The notes below the pieces were generated by a model, which had not been told where the DNA came from, searched no databases, and saw only the letters and a list, made by a program, of their open reading frames with translations. 9,760 bases of DNA, taken from NCBI GenBank assembly GCA_038251595.1, contig JBBSBC010000143.1, positions 1 through 9,760 of the forward strand, in the 5' to 3' direction. Within the stretch, counting starts at the first letter, position 1. Every line of letters starts with the position of its first letter. The position numbers were made by a program, and so were the translations under genes. The stretch comes from JADLCX01 sp038251595 (GTDB lineage: Bacteria > Planctomycetota > Phycisphaerae > Phycisphaerales > UBA1924). Shown one piece after another: positions 1 to 5,908 of this stretch.

Positions 1-53
1 AGGCTTGCACTCGGGGCTCATATTTGTGAACAGCCCATTTTGGCTCGGTCTAT

Positions 54-749
54 CTAGACGACGACGCGGGGCTTTATGACGGCCCTCAGAGTGGCCTCTT
101 CGGCGGCCGCGGGTGCCGCAGCCTTCTTGTCGGCCTTCGGCTCATCCTTCTTGGCTTCTGGCTTGTCGCCCTTGCCCTCGGCCTGCTCGGCGCGCTCGGC
201 GCGTTCGCGACGGTCGCCGCGACGCTCACGCTTCTCGACAATGTTACCCACGTTGTCGAAGTCCATGTCGTTGCGGTCTTCCTTGCTCATGACGCGGTCA
301 GACTTGATGTTGAGCTTGATGAAGGTCTCAAGGTCGGTCTCGTACTTGATGTGAATGTCGTAGGTGTCCACGCGCTTGATGGCCCCCGAGAGGCGCACAT
401 CGCGAGGGCGCACGCCGTAGCCGGCGGCGGTGAGCGCGCTGGCGATTTCCTGCTGCGTGACCGCGGCGTAGAGAATGCCCAGATCGTTGCACGAACGCTC
501 GAGCGTCAGCTCGTAACCGGTGAGGCGCTCGACGGTTGACGTGCGCATCTGCCGCTGCTCGGCGAGCTGCTTCTCGGCCTCGGCACGCTTGACCTGCAGG
601 CCCTTGATGAGTTCGGCACTGGGCTCGGTGGCCAGTTCACGGGGGAGGAGAAAGTTTCGGGCGTAACCCGTGCGGACTTTCACGACATCGCCGACGATGC
701 CGAGGTTTTCAACCGACTCGGTAAGTAGAAGTTCGATGGTCTTGGCCAT
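54..749 (-). CDS. rplI: Large ribosomal subunit protein bL9 with long charged C-terminal tail
   Basis: bL9 binds 23S rRNA near the base of the L1 stalk of the 50S subunit. The N-terminal domain (residues 1-52) carries the family signature, seen as GIVGDVVKVRTGYARNFLLP at about residues 17-36. A long connecting helix follows at about 50-75, then the C-terminal domain to about 151. I chose the ATG at 749 because MAKTIELLL matches the usual bL9 N-terminus and AAAGGA lies about 9 bases upstream; an in-frame extension to 806 has no family support. The product is 231 residues against about 150 for the family. The extra 80 residues (152-231) are rich in Arg, Glu, Lys and Ala and look disordered. This is the last gene of the minus-strand block, 124 bases after ssb. 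Identity is secure; the role of the tail is unknown. Confidence 0.97.
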   Translation of the reverse strand: MAKTIELLLTESVENLGIVGDVVKVRTGYARNFLLPRELATEPSAELIKGLQVKRAEAEKQLAEQRQMRTSTVERLTGYELTLERSCNDLGILYAAVTQQEIASALTAAGYGVRPRDVRLSGAIKRVDTYDIHIKYETDLETFIKLNIKSDRVMSKEDRNDMDFDNVGNIVEKRERRGDRRERAERAEQAEGKGDKPEAKKDEPKADKKAAAPAAAEEATLRAVIKPRVVV

Positions 750-810
750 GGTCTTGCTGTCCTTTGCTCCGCCGTTGAACGGTCGGGGAAAGTTGAGGAG
801 CCGCAAACAA

Positions 811-825
811 CCGGCAACACGCCGG
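811..825 (-). terminator. Small GC hairpin between ssb and rplI
   Basis: CCGGC (811-815) and GCCGG (821-825) pair across a 5-base loop. On the minus strand, the direction of transcription, the stem is followed by TTGTTTGC, a weak U-rich tail. It could act as a weak attenuator or terminator reducing read-through from ssb into rplI. The stem is only 5 bp and the tail is interrupted, so function is uncertain. Confidence 0.3.
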
Positions 826-849
826 AGGTCTCGACCCCAACGGAAATGG

Positions 850-870
850 GTTCTAAGAACTTCTTAGAAC
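850..870. repeat. 10-bp perfect inverted repeat just after ssb
   Basis: GTTCTAAGAA (850-859) and its reverse complement TTCTTAGAAC (861-870) flank a single base. Each arm also contains a small palindrome (TTCT/AGAA). On the minus strand GTTCT starts three times at exact 10-base steps, the first copy overlapping the ssb stop codon. As RNA it can form an 8-bp stem with a 5-base loop. There is no U-tract, so an intrinsic terminator is unlikely. A protein-binding site or an mRNA 3'-end or processing hairpin is possible. Confidence 0.55.
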
Positions 871-873
871 ATG

Positions 874-1368
874 TTAGAACGGGATATCGTCTTCCTGAAT
901 CTGCTCGTAGGCGGGCTGCTCCTGCTGCTGGGCACCGCGGCCAGCGGCCGCGGGTGCAGGTCGGGAGGCCGCGGGTCGAGATCCGCCCTCGTTGCCGGCG
1001 CTGCTTCCCCCGCCACCACCACCGCCGCCAGCGCGGGATTCAACAAACTCGAAATTCTCAATAACGATCTTGAGCTTGGATCGGTTTGATCCGTCGGTCT
1101 TGTCCTTCCAAGTGTCGAGCTTGAGACGACCTTCGATGAAGATCGGCTTGCCCTTGCTGAAGAACTTGGAGATGTTCTCGGCGGTTTTGCCGAAGGCCTC
1201 GCAATCGACAAACGTGACTTCCTCTTTCAACTCGCCGCTCTGATCGCGCCACTTGCGATTGACCGCAAGCCCGATCGAGGTGACGGCCGTGTTGGAAGTA
1301 GGCAGGTAGCGGACCTCGATGTCGCGCGTGATGTTGCCCATAAGGAGGACTTTGTTGTAGTTGCCCAT
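874..1368 (-). CDS. ssb: Single-stranded DNA-binding protein
   Basis: SSB coats single-stranded DNA in replication, recombination and repair and recruits partner proteins through its acidic tip. Residues 1 to about 110 form the OB fold (MGNYNKVLLMGNITRDIEVR, then FVDCEAFGKTAENISKFFSKG and IFIEGRLKLDTW). Residues 113-155 are a flexible linker containing a run of eight glycines, then Ala/Pro/Gln-rich sequence. The last six residues, EDDIPF, are the classic partner-binding tip. At 164 residues it is of usual length. The ATG at 1368 has GGAG 8 bases upstream. It lies between rpsF and rplI, a known ribosomal-gene context, but it is separated from rpsF by a 213-base gap holding a repeat array and has a possible promoter of its own. 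Confidence 0.97.
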   Translation of the reverse strand: MGNYNKVLLMGNITRDIEVRYLPTSNTAVTSIGLAVNRKWRDQSGELKEEVTFVDCEAFGKTAENISKFFSKGKPIFIEGRLKLDTWKDKTDGSNRSKLKIVIENFEFVESRAGGGGGGGGSSAGNEGGSRPAASRPAPAAAGRGAQQQEQPAYEQIQEDDIPF

Positions 1369-1407
1369 GTCGATTCTCCGGTTGAGATGGCGATCCAGAC
1401 TGTTCGG

Positions 1408-1436
1408 ATTATATTCGCCATCCTGGCGCGAGACGA
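1408..1436 (-). promoter_or_regulatory. Possible ssb promoter (consensus -10)
   Basis: On the minus strand a perfect TATAAT lies at 1413-1408, about 40 bases before the ssb ATG, which would leave a leader of roughly 30 bases. The hexamer 17 bases further upstream (1436-1431, TCGTCT) is a poor match to TTGACA, so the call rests mainly on the -10. It would give ssb and rplI a transcript independent of rpsF. Confidence 0.4.
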
Positions 1437-1450
1437 GTGTACCTTTTTAA

Positions 1451-1546
1451 AGGCCTGATCAGAGGCCCGATCAGAGGCCCGATCAGAGGCCCGATCAGAG
1501 GCCTGATCAGAGGCCTGATCAGAGGCCTGATCAGAGGGCTGTTAAG
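1451..1546. repeat. 12-bp tandem repeat array, AGGCCYGATCAG
   Basis: Seven head-to-tail copies run from 1451 to 1534. Copies 1, 5, 6 and 7 read AGGCCTGATCAG and copies 2-4 read AGGCCCGATCAG. A decayed eighth copy follows at 1535-1546. Every unit contains GATC, and the T-type units hold the palindromes AGGCCT and CTGATCAG, so the transcript can fold in many registers. The array sits between the rpsF stop and the likely ssb promoter. The 12-base period would encode an RGPI/RGLI repeat on the plus strand, but that frame has no ATG start or Shine-Dalgarno and I treat it as non-coding. Confidence 0.95.
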
Positions 1547-1581
1547 AGGCGTAAGAGCCAATCAACTGGCTGCCGAAGTGC

Positions 1582-2022
1582 TTAGAGGTCTTCGAGGTCG
1601 TCATCGAGCATGGCGGCGGGCTCGGGTGCGCTCGCGGCGATCGGGAGCGAGGGCTGAGCGGCACGGAGCTTCGCCTCGGCCTCGAGTTCCTTCTGCGCAT
1701 CGGCACCCTTCATCTCTTCCATGGTCATGTGGTCGGCACGAACCATGAGGTGCCGCATGATGTTCTCGGAGAGGTTGAAGGCGCGCTCGATATCGCCGAG
1801 GTTTGAAGTGTCGCAGGAGAAGTAGCAGAGGATGTAGAGGCCGCGCTTCTGCTTCTGGATCTCGAAGGCGAGACGGCGCTCGTCCCACTTGCGCATCGCG
1901 ATGATGGTGGCGTGGTAACGCTCGAGGGTGTGGCGGAGGTGGGCGATGACCTCGCCGAACTGGGCCGCCTGGGCCTGGGAGAGGAGGAACATCGCTTCGT
2001 AGTTGACAACTCGTGTGGCCAT
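1582..2022 (-). CDS. rpsF: Small ribosomal subunit protein bS6
   Basis: bS6 binds the central domain of 16S rRNA as a heterodimer with bS18 during 30S assembly. Family features visible are the opening strand VVNYEAMFLLS (residues 5-15), WDERRLAFEIQKQKRGLYIL (46-65), and the helix DIERAFNLSENIMRHLMV (77-94). The ATG at 2022 is preceded by AGGA with 7 bases spacing; a longer in-frame reading to 2070 adds unrelated sequence. The product is 146 residues. Residues from about 107 on are an Ala/Pro/Glu-rich tail ending in DDDLEDL, comparable to the acidic tails of other bS6 proteins. It lies 60 bases after pth and precedes the repeat array and ssb. The usual partner gene rpsR is not in this window. 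Confidence 0.96.
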   Translation of the reverse strand: MATRVVNYEAMFLLSQAQAAQFGEVIAHLRHTLERYHATIIAMRKWDERRLAFEIQKQKRGLYILCYFSCDTSNLGDIERAFNLSENIMRHLMVRADHMTMEEMKGADAQKELEAEAKLRAAQPSLPIAASAPEPAAMLDDDLEDL

Positions 2023-2082
2023 GTGGTGATCCTGGGTGGGTGTCTGGAGTCGGGGTCGGGTGACGGACAATGATGTTGGAGT

Positions 2083-2703
2083 TCAGTACACCACGGGGTG
2101 TGGTGGGGGCGGGGAGGGAGGGGCTGGAGGTTCGTCTTTCTTGTTGAAGCGGTTCATGGCAAGGTCAAGGCCATCGGAGACGAAGAGCTCGATCGCATCG
2201 CAGGCTTTGTCGATCGCCGGCGCGAGCAGGGACATCTGCTCGTCGGTGAAACGACCGAGCACGTAGTCGTGCAGGGCCATCATCGGTGGCTTGGCATCGA
2301 TACCGATCCGCAGTCGCGGGTAGTTCTCGCTGCCCAAGGCCCGCTGAATATCCGCAAGCCCGTTGTGCCCACCCGCCGATCCGGCGGGCCGCAGACGGAT
2401 GGAGCCGGCAGACAGGGCCACATCGTCGACGAGCACAAGCAGATCGCTCGCTGGGTCGAGTTTGTAAAAGGCGATTGCCTGCGCGACCGATTGACCCGAG
2501 CGATTCATGAATGTGAGCGGCTTGAGCAGCAGGGCCTTGCCGCCCCGCAACGAGCACTCGACCGTGAGACCGCCGAACCTTGCCTTGAAGATCTGCGTCG
2601 GTGCGCGGCGGGCCACCAGCCGGTCGATCGCCATGAAGCCCGCGTTGTGGCGGGTCTTGACGTATTCCGAGCCGGGGTTGCCGAGTCCGATGATGAGTTT
2701 CAC
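2083..2703 (-). CDS. pth: Peptidyl-tRNA hydrolase
   Basis: Pth hydrolyses the ester bond of peptidyl-tRNAs released early from ribosomes and so recycles tRNA. The expected residues are present: GLGNPG (6-11) with Asn9, the catalytic His19 in TRHNAGF, PLTFMNRSG (62-70) with Asn67, Asp93 in VDDVAL, and GGHNG (111-115) with Asn114. The start is GTG at 2703, fixed by the canonical opening MKLIIGLGNPG. No good Shine-Dalgarno precedes it, and an out-of-frame ATG lies 10 bases upstream at 2713. The product is 206 residues, with a proline-rich tail (PPAPPSPPPP) beyond the usual end. It follows rplY as in Bacillus, across a 117-base gap with strong inverted repeats that could affect its expression. 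Confidence 0.96.
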   Translation of the reverse strand: MKLIIGLGNPGSEYVKTRHNAGFMAIDRLVARRAPTQIFKARFGGLTVECSLRGGKALLLKPLTFMNRSGQSVAQAIAFYKLDPASDLLVLVDDVALSAGSIRLRPAGSAGGHNGLADIQRALGSENYPRLRIGIDAKPPMMALHDYVLGRFTDEQMSLLAPAIDKACDAIELFVSDGLDLAMNRFNKKDEPPAPPSPPPPHPVVY

Positions 2704-2740
2704 GGAAGGTCATGGGTGGTGTTGGTTGAGAGCAAGGGAA

Positions 2741-2798
2741 GTGGGTTGGTCGGCTTATTGGTCTGGCCGTTGGTCGCGATAAGGAACGACCAACCCAC
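2741..2798 (-). promoter_or_regulatory. Alternative hairpins in the rplY-pth gap
   Basis: GTGGGTTGGTCG (2741-2752) is the exact reverse complement of CGACCAACCCAC (2787-2798), a 12-bp stem with a 34-base loop. The inner sequence GTTGGTCG recurs at 2769-2776 and can pair instead with 2787-2794, giving an 8-bp stem with a 10-base loop. The two pairings exclude each other. TTGGTC begins at 2746, 2758 and 2770, an exact 12-base period. The element ends 38 bases upstream of the GTG start of pth, so an attenuator or mRNA-stability role is possible but unproven. Confidence 0.5.
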
Positions 2799-2820
2799 GC
2801 TGCCGCTGTTGCTGGGTGGA

Positions 2821-3654
2821 TTACTTCTTCTTGTCGCCGCCGCCCTTGGCCGGAGCCGCGCCCTTGGCGGGTGCTGCACCCTTGGCCGGGGCTGCGCCCT
2901 TGGCGGGAGAGGCACCCTTGGCCGGAGCCGCGCCCTTGGCCGGAGCCGCGCCCTTGGCCGGAGCTGCGCCCTTGGCACCAGGAGCGGCCTTGGCATCGGC
3001 CTCGCCGGGCTTCTTGGCGGTAAGAACTTCGGGATTTGCAGCGCCCTCAGCGGCCACGGTCTCTTCTTCGGCGGTCTTGGTCGAACCGGCGAGGATGATC
3101 TGCGCGACGACGGCGTGCGGATCGGTGAGCAACTTCATGTCTTCGGAGGGCAGCTTGACCTGCTCGGCGCTGATCATGTCGCCGAGGTCGAGGTCGGCGA
3201 TGTTCACTTCAACGTGGTCGGGCAGATCGATAACGCGGCACTCGATCTCGAGTTCGCTGACGGGGTGCATGAGCATGTTGCCCGCGTTCTTGAGGCCCTT
3301 GGGGTCGCCCACAAGCCGGACGTGAACGTGTGTGGTGACGCGCTCGTTGAGATCGACGCGGGCAAAGTCGGCGTGAACGATGTTCGTGCCGAGGTAGTCG
3401 AACTGAACTTCCTTGAGAAGCACCATTTGCATCTCGTCGGCCTCTGTGTGACCGGGGAAATCAAGCCGATAGACTTTCTCCCCTTTGTGGATCTGCGTGA
3501 GGGCGAACTTCGCATCAAGCGTGATGGCGAGGGGTTCGCGGCCGTGTCCATACACAACGGCGGGGAGCTTGCCGGCGGCGCGGTCGCGCTTGGCGTAGCG
3601 GGTGCCAAGACGGGTGCGCTTCTCGGCGTTCAGGAGTGGTGACTTCTCATGCAT
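2821..3654 (-). CDS. rplY: Large ribosomal subunit protein bL25 (Ctc/TL5 type) with AAPAKG-repeat tail
   Basis: bL25 of the long Ctc/TL5 type binds 5S rRNA at the central protuberance of the 50S subunit. The N-terminal 5S-binding domain spans about residues 1-98 (KLPAVVYGHGR at 29-39, VQFDYLGTNIVHADFARVD at 83-101). A second beta-rich domain covers about 102-190 (VHVRLVGDPKG, ELEIECRVIDLPDHVEVNI). From about 191 a disordered tail begins; residues 226-271 are seven consecutive AAPAKG-type hexapeptides, and the protein ends GGGDKKK. The total of 277 residues exceeds the roughly 200 usual for this type. The ATG at 3654 has AAGGAAG about 7 bases upstream. Lying between prs and pth, as in Bacillus, supports the call. 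The repeat tail resembles basic, histone-H1-like tails; its role is unknown. Confidence 0.96.
   Translation of the reverse strand: MHEKSPLLNAEKRTRLGTRYAKRDRAAGKLPAVVYGHGREPLAITLDAKFALTQIHKGEKVYRLDFPGHTEADEMQMVLLKEVQFDYLGTNIVHADFARVDLNERVTTHVHVRLVGDPKGLKNAGNMLMHPVSELEIECRVIDLPDHVEVNIADLDLGDMISAEQVKLPSEDMKLLTDPHAVVAQIILAGSTKTAEEETVAAEGAANPEVLTAKKPGEADAKAAPGAKGAAPAKGAAPAKGAAPAKGASPAKGAAPAKGAAPAKGAAPAKGGGDKKK
2843..2968. repeat. 18-bp coding repeats inside rplY
   Basis: Seven 18-bp units, each starting CCCTTGGC on the plus strand, run from 2843 to 2968 and encode the AAPAKG hexapeptides; a degenerate eighth begins at 2969. Units 1, 5 and 6 are identical, while the others differ mostly at synonymous positions. 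One unit encodes ASPAKG. The mix of identical and synonymously diverged copies suggests repeated duplication with selection on the peptide. Confidence 0.93.
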
Positions 3655-3728
3655 GATTGATCTTCCTTAAGCAAGCTGTGGTTGACGCTTGGAGACACGG
3701 GTGACTTGAACAATGGGTCGAACAGAAA

Positions 3729-4730
3729 CTAACGCTTCCCGCCGCCGGGAAACTTGAACAAGGCGGAGACCGACTTGTTGTGGTGGATGTTGTGAATGGC
3801 GTTGCCGAGAAGCTCGGAGACGCAGATCTCGACGTACCGATCGCGGATCGCCGCGAGACGATCAACGCCGCCACCCGAGCCGTACGAGGGGATGGTGTTG
3901 GTGCAGACGATACGGCTGATGGGGCTTGAGGCCAGACGCTCCATCGCGAGGCCGACCATGACCGGGTGCGTGGCGGCCACGATGATTTTGGCCGCGCCCT
4001 CTTCGAGAACCAGCCGCGCGGCTTCAACAACTGTGCCGGCGGTGGTGATCATGTCGTCGTACATGAGGACAGTCTTGCCCTTGACCGAGCCGATGAGGCC
4101 GCCGGTCTTGACATCCTTGCCATCGATGCGTCGTTTGTGGATGATGGCCAACTCGCCGCCGAGCATGTTGGCGAAACTCTCGGCGACCTTGACGTTGCCG
4201 ACATCGGGGCTGACGAGACAGAGGTTTTCAAGCTCATCGCGGATGCGGACGAAGTAATCGAAGAAGACGGGCGTGGCGGAGAGGTGATCGACGGGAATAT
4301 CAAAGAAGCCCTGAATCTGGGCGGCGTGAAGGTCGAGGGCGACCACACGCTGCGCGCCGGCGGCGACAATGAGGTTGGCGACGAGCTTGGCGGTGATGGG
4401 AACGCGCCCGGCGTCTTTGCGGTCCTGCCGCGCGTAGCCAAAGTAAGGGGCCACGACCGTGATGCGGTTCGCGCTGGCCCGGCGCAGGCAATCCATGAAT
4501 ACCAGCAGCTCCATCAGGTTTTCATTGACCGGCGAGCAGGTGCTGAGGATCACGTAGCAATCGCGCCCGCGAACGTCTTCTTCGAGCTTGACGATTACTT
4601 CGCCATCGGGGAACGACTCGGTGCGTGCCGCGCCGAGGGGAAGTTCGAGATGGCGACAGACTCGCTCGGCAAGGTCGATGCTGTTGCGCCCGGCGAAGAT
4701 CTTCAGTTGGTTCGCATCGTCGCGGCTCAA
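3729..4730 (-). CDS. prs: Ribose-phosphate pyrophosphokinase (PRPP synthase)
   Basis: Prs makes PRPP from ribose 5-phosphate and ATP in the cytosol, feeding purine, pyrimidine, histidine, tryptophan and NAD synthesis. From the TTG start, visible motifs are KIFAGRNS (10-17), SFPDGE (39-44), YARQDRK (99-105), the region around ALDLHAAQIQGFFDIPVDHL (131-150), SPDVGNVKVAE (174-184), HKRR (198-201), and the PRPP loop YDDMITTAGT (224-233). The product is 333 residues, normal for class I. No ATG lies near the conserved N-terminus; TTG at 4730 has AGGAG 7 bases upstream and overlaps the glmU stop as TTGA, which points to translational coupling. The frame stays open upstream to 5027, but that part overlaps glmU and has no Prs similarity. 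The PRPP loop has Thr where DDMIDTAGT usually has Asp. Confidence 0.95.
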   Translation of the reverse strand: MSRDDANQLKIFAGRNSIDLAERVCRHLELPLGAARTESFPDGEVIVKLEEDVRGRDCYVILSTCSPVNENLMELLVFMDCLRRASANRITVVAPYFGYARQDRKDAGRVPITAKLVANLIVAAGAQRVVALDLHAAQIQGFFDIPVDHLSATPVFFDYFVRIRDELENLCLVSPDVGNVKVAESFANMLGGELAIIHKRRIDGKDVKTGGLIGSVKGKTVLMYDDMITTAGTVVEAARLVLEEGAAKIIVAATHPVMVGLAMERLASSPISRIVCTNTIPSYGSGGGVDRLAAIRDRYVEICVSELLGNAIHNIHHNKSVSALFKFPGGGKR

Positions 4731-5563
4731 AGCGTTGCTCCTGAACCGACGGATAGGCCGACCGATGAAGGGCGCGAACGGAAGATGCGATCGACCTCGG
4801 CAAGCTGCTCGGGCGTGTTGATGCTGAGGATGTCTTCGGGCGGAACAGCGTCGATGACCTCGACACGCCTGCCCGCGGCGAGAAGCATTCCCGGCACATC
4901 GGTGATGAAGTATTCGCCGCTGGCCTGGTTGCGCTTGACGGCCGCGAGCGTGCTGAACATCGCGAGTGTGTCGAAGCAGTAATAGCTTGGGTTGACCTCG
5001 TTGATCCGCAGTTGCTCGGGTGTGCAATCTTTCTGCTCGACAATCGCGGTGAACTCGTTGCGCGCGTTGCGGACGATGCGACCGTAGCCGGTCGGATCGG
5101 GAATGCGGCTTGTGGCCAGTGTCGCGGCGGCAGAGGCCGTGCGGTGGCGATCAAGCAGGCGTTTGAGTGTTTGTGCGCGGATCAACGGACCATCGCCCGC
5201 GAGGACGAAGACATCGTGACCGGGGGCGGAACGTTCGGTTGTGAAGAGCGGTTCGGCACATCGCACCGCGTGGCCCGTGCCGAGCTGCTCGGGTTGTACG
5301 GCAAACTCGACATCGCTTTGGCCGCGCATGGCGTCGCGGACCAGTTCCTGTTTGTACCCAACGACCAGCACCACGCGCCGACACCCGGTGGCGCGGCAGG
5401 CATCGACCACCGCCTGCACCATTGGCCGCGCGGGCGAGCCTACGGGGTGAAGGACTTTGGGAAGGTCGGACTGCATCCGCTTGCCCATTCCCGCGGCAAG
5501 AATAATCGCGCTCGGCGCGGGGCGCGAGGTGGCGGAAGACTGGTTGGGCGTGAGCGCCGTCAT
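4727..5563 (-). CDS. glmU: GlmU-type UDP-GlcNAc pyrophosphorylase, uridylyltransferase domain only
   Basis: This nucleotidyltransferase most likely forms UDP-GlcNAc from UTP and GlcNAc-1-phosphate for cell-envelope synthesis. Motifs match the GlmU N-domain: ILAAGMGKRM (21-30), PKVLHP (35-40) with the catalytic Lys, QPEQLGTGHAV (90-100), GDGPL (123-127), GYGRIVR (159-165), IVEQKD (174-179), EVNPSYYCFD (189-198), and SGEYFITDV (215-223). The protein is 278 residues and stops after the Rossmann-like domain. Full GlmU is about 450 residues, with a left-handed beta-helix acetyltransferase that is absent here. The ATG at 5563 has no clear Shine-Dalgarno. The gene is immediately upstream of prs, as in Bacillus, with a TTGA overlap. 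A related sugar-phosphate nucleotidyltransferase cannot be fully excluded. Confidence 0.85.
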   Translation of the reverse strand: MTALTPNQSSATSRPAPSAIILAAGMGKRMQSDLPKVLHPVGSPARPMVQAVVDACRATGCRRVVLVVGYKQELVRDAMRGQSDVEFAVQPEQLGTGHAVRCAEPLFTTERSAPGHDVFVLAGDGPLIRAQTLKRLLDRHRTASAAATLATSRIPDPTGYGRIVRNARNEFTAIVEQKDCTPEQLRINEVNPSYYCFDTLAMFSTLAAVKRNQASGEYFITDVPGMLLAAGRRVEVIDAVPPEDILSINTPEQLAEVDRIFRSRPSSVGLSVGSGATL

Positions 5564-5637
5564 GACCGATACGTGACAGCGTCGAGAGCAGAGGTGGAAG
5601 CGGACAATCTCAAAGCAGACCGGCTCGGGAACGGAAG

Positions 5638-5708
5638 CTGGGCGACCTGGATTCGAACCAGGACAAGCAGAATCAAAATCTGCTGTGCTGCCGTTACACC
5701 ATCGCCCA
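5638..5708 (-). tRNA. tRNA-Gln (UUG)
   Basis: The minus strand folds as a cloverleaf. The acceptor stem TGGGCGA pairs with TCGCCCA (U1-A72, as in bacterial tRNA-Gln). The anticodon stem GCAGA/TCTGC encloses the loop TTTTGAT, giving anticodon TTG, and the T arm reads CCTGGTTCGAATCCAGG. The discriminator base is G at 5638. CCA is not encoded; CTT follows. It lies 74 bases upstream of glmU on the same strand, so co-transcription with the operon is possible. Confidence 0.97.
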
Positions 5709-5721
5709 GTGAGCTATCCAA

Positions 5722-5742
5722 CCAATTGAACTGTCCAATTGA
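5722..5742. repeat. CCAATTGA direct repeat upstream of tRNA-Gln
   Basis: CCAATTGA occurs at 5722-5729 and again at 5735-5742, a 13-base step. Each copy contains the palindrome CAATTG. The pair lies 14-34 bases upstream of the tRNA 5' end, where promoter or operator sequences are expected. The minus-strand TTGGACA here resembles a -35 element, but no -10 sits at a proper distance. Confidence 0.5.
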
Positions 5743-5886
5743 TCGCGGGTGTTGGTGTTCAGTGAACCAGCACCGCGAGGCAGGGACGGGTGTTTGAGAT
5801 GAGGCTCCACCGTGAGCCCGACGCGAAACGCTGACCTCCGATTTTGAGCCGCGCGGGGCAAGGGTGCCCAGTGCGACGGGTGCCTA

Positions 5887-5908
5887 AGGACCGAACGATC
5901 GCGGTCCT
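5887..5908. repeat. 7-bp perfect hairpin in intergenic DNA
   Basis: AGGACCG (5887-5893) and CGGTCCT (5902-5908) pair around the 8-base loop AACGATCG. No U-tract follows on either strand and no gene ends nearby, so it is not a standard terminator. Its role is unknown. Confidence 0.4.

Noticed and set aside
1..53. Terminator after rplI
   Set aside because: Only 4-5-bp stems can form and there is no U-tract on the minus strand; the true end of the operon may lie outside the window.
1451..1546. CRISPR array
   Set aside because: The 12-bp units are directly adjacent with no spacers, and no cas genes are nearby.
1437..1748. Plus-strand frame encoding an RGPI/RGLI repeat peptide
   Set aside because: It starts at GTG without a Shine-Dalgarno, is produced by the 12-bp array, and its second half is antisense to rpsF.
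2098..3642. Long plus-strand open frame of 514 codons across pth and rplY
   Set aside because: It is antisense to two clearly identified genes and has no family motif; high GC content gives long open antisense frames.
3966..4982. Long plus-strand open frame of 338 codons opposite prs and glmU
   Set aside because: Antisense shadow of conserved genes, with no start signal or recognisable domain.
5638..5708. tRNA-Gln as an integration site for a mobile element
   Set aside because: The 3' end of the tRNA faces glmU, not the degraded region, and no duplicated tRNA end or integrase is seen.
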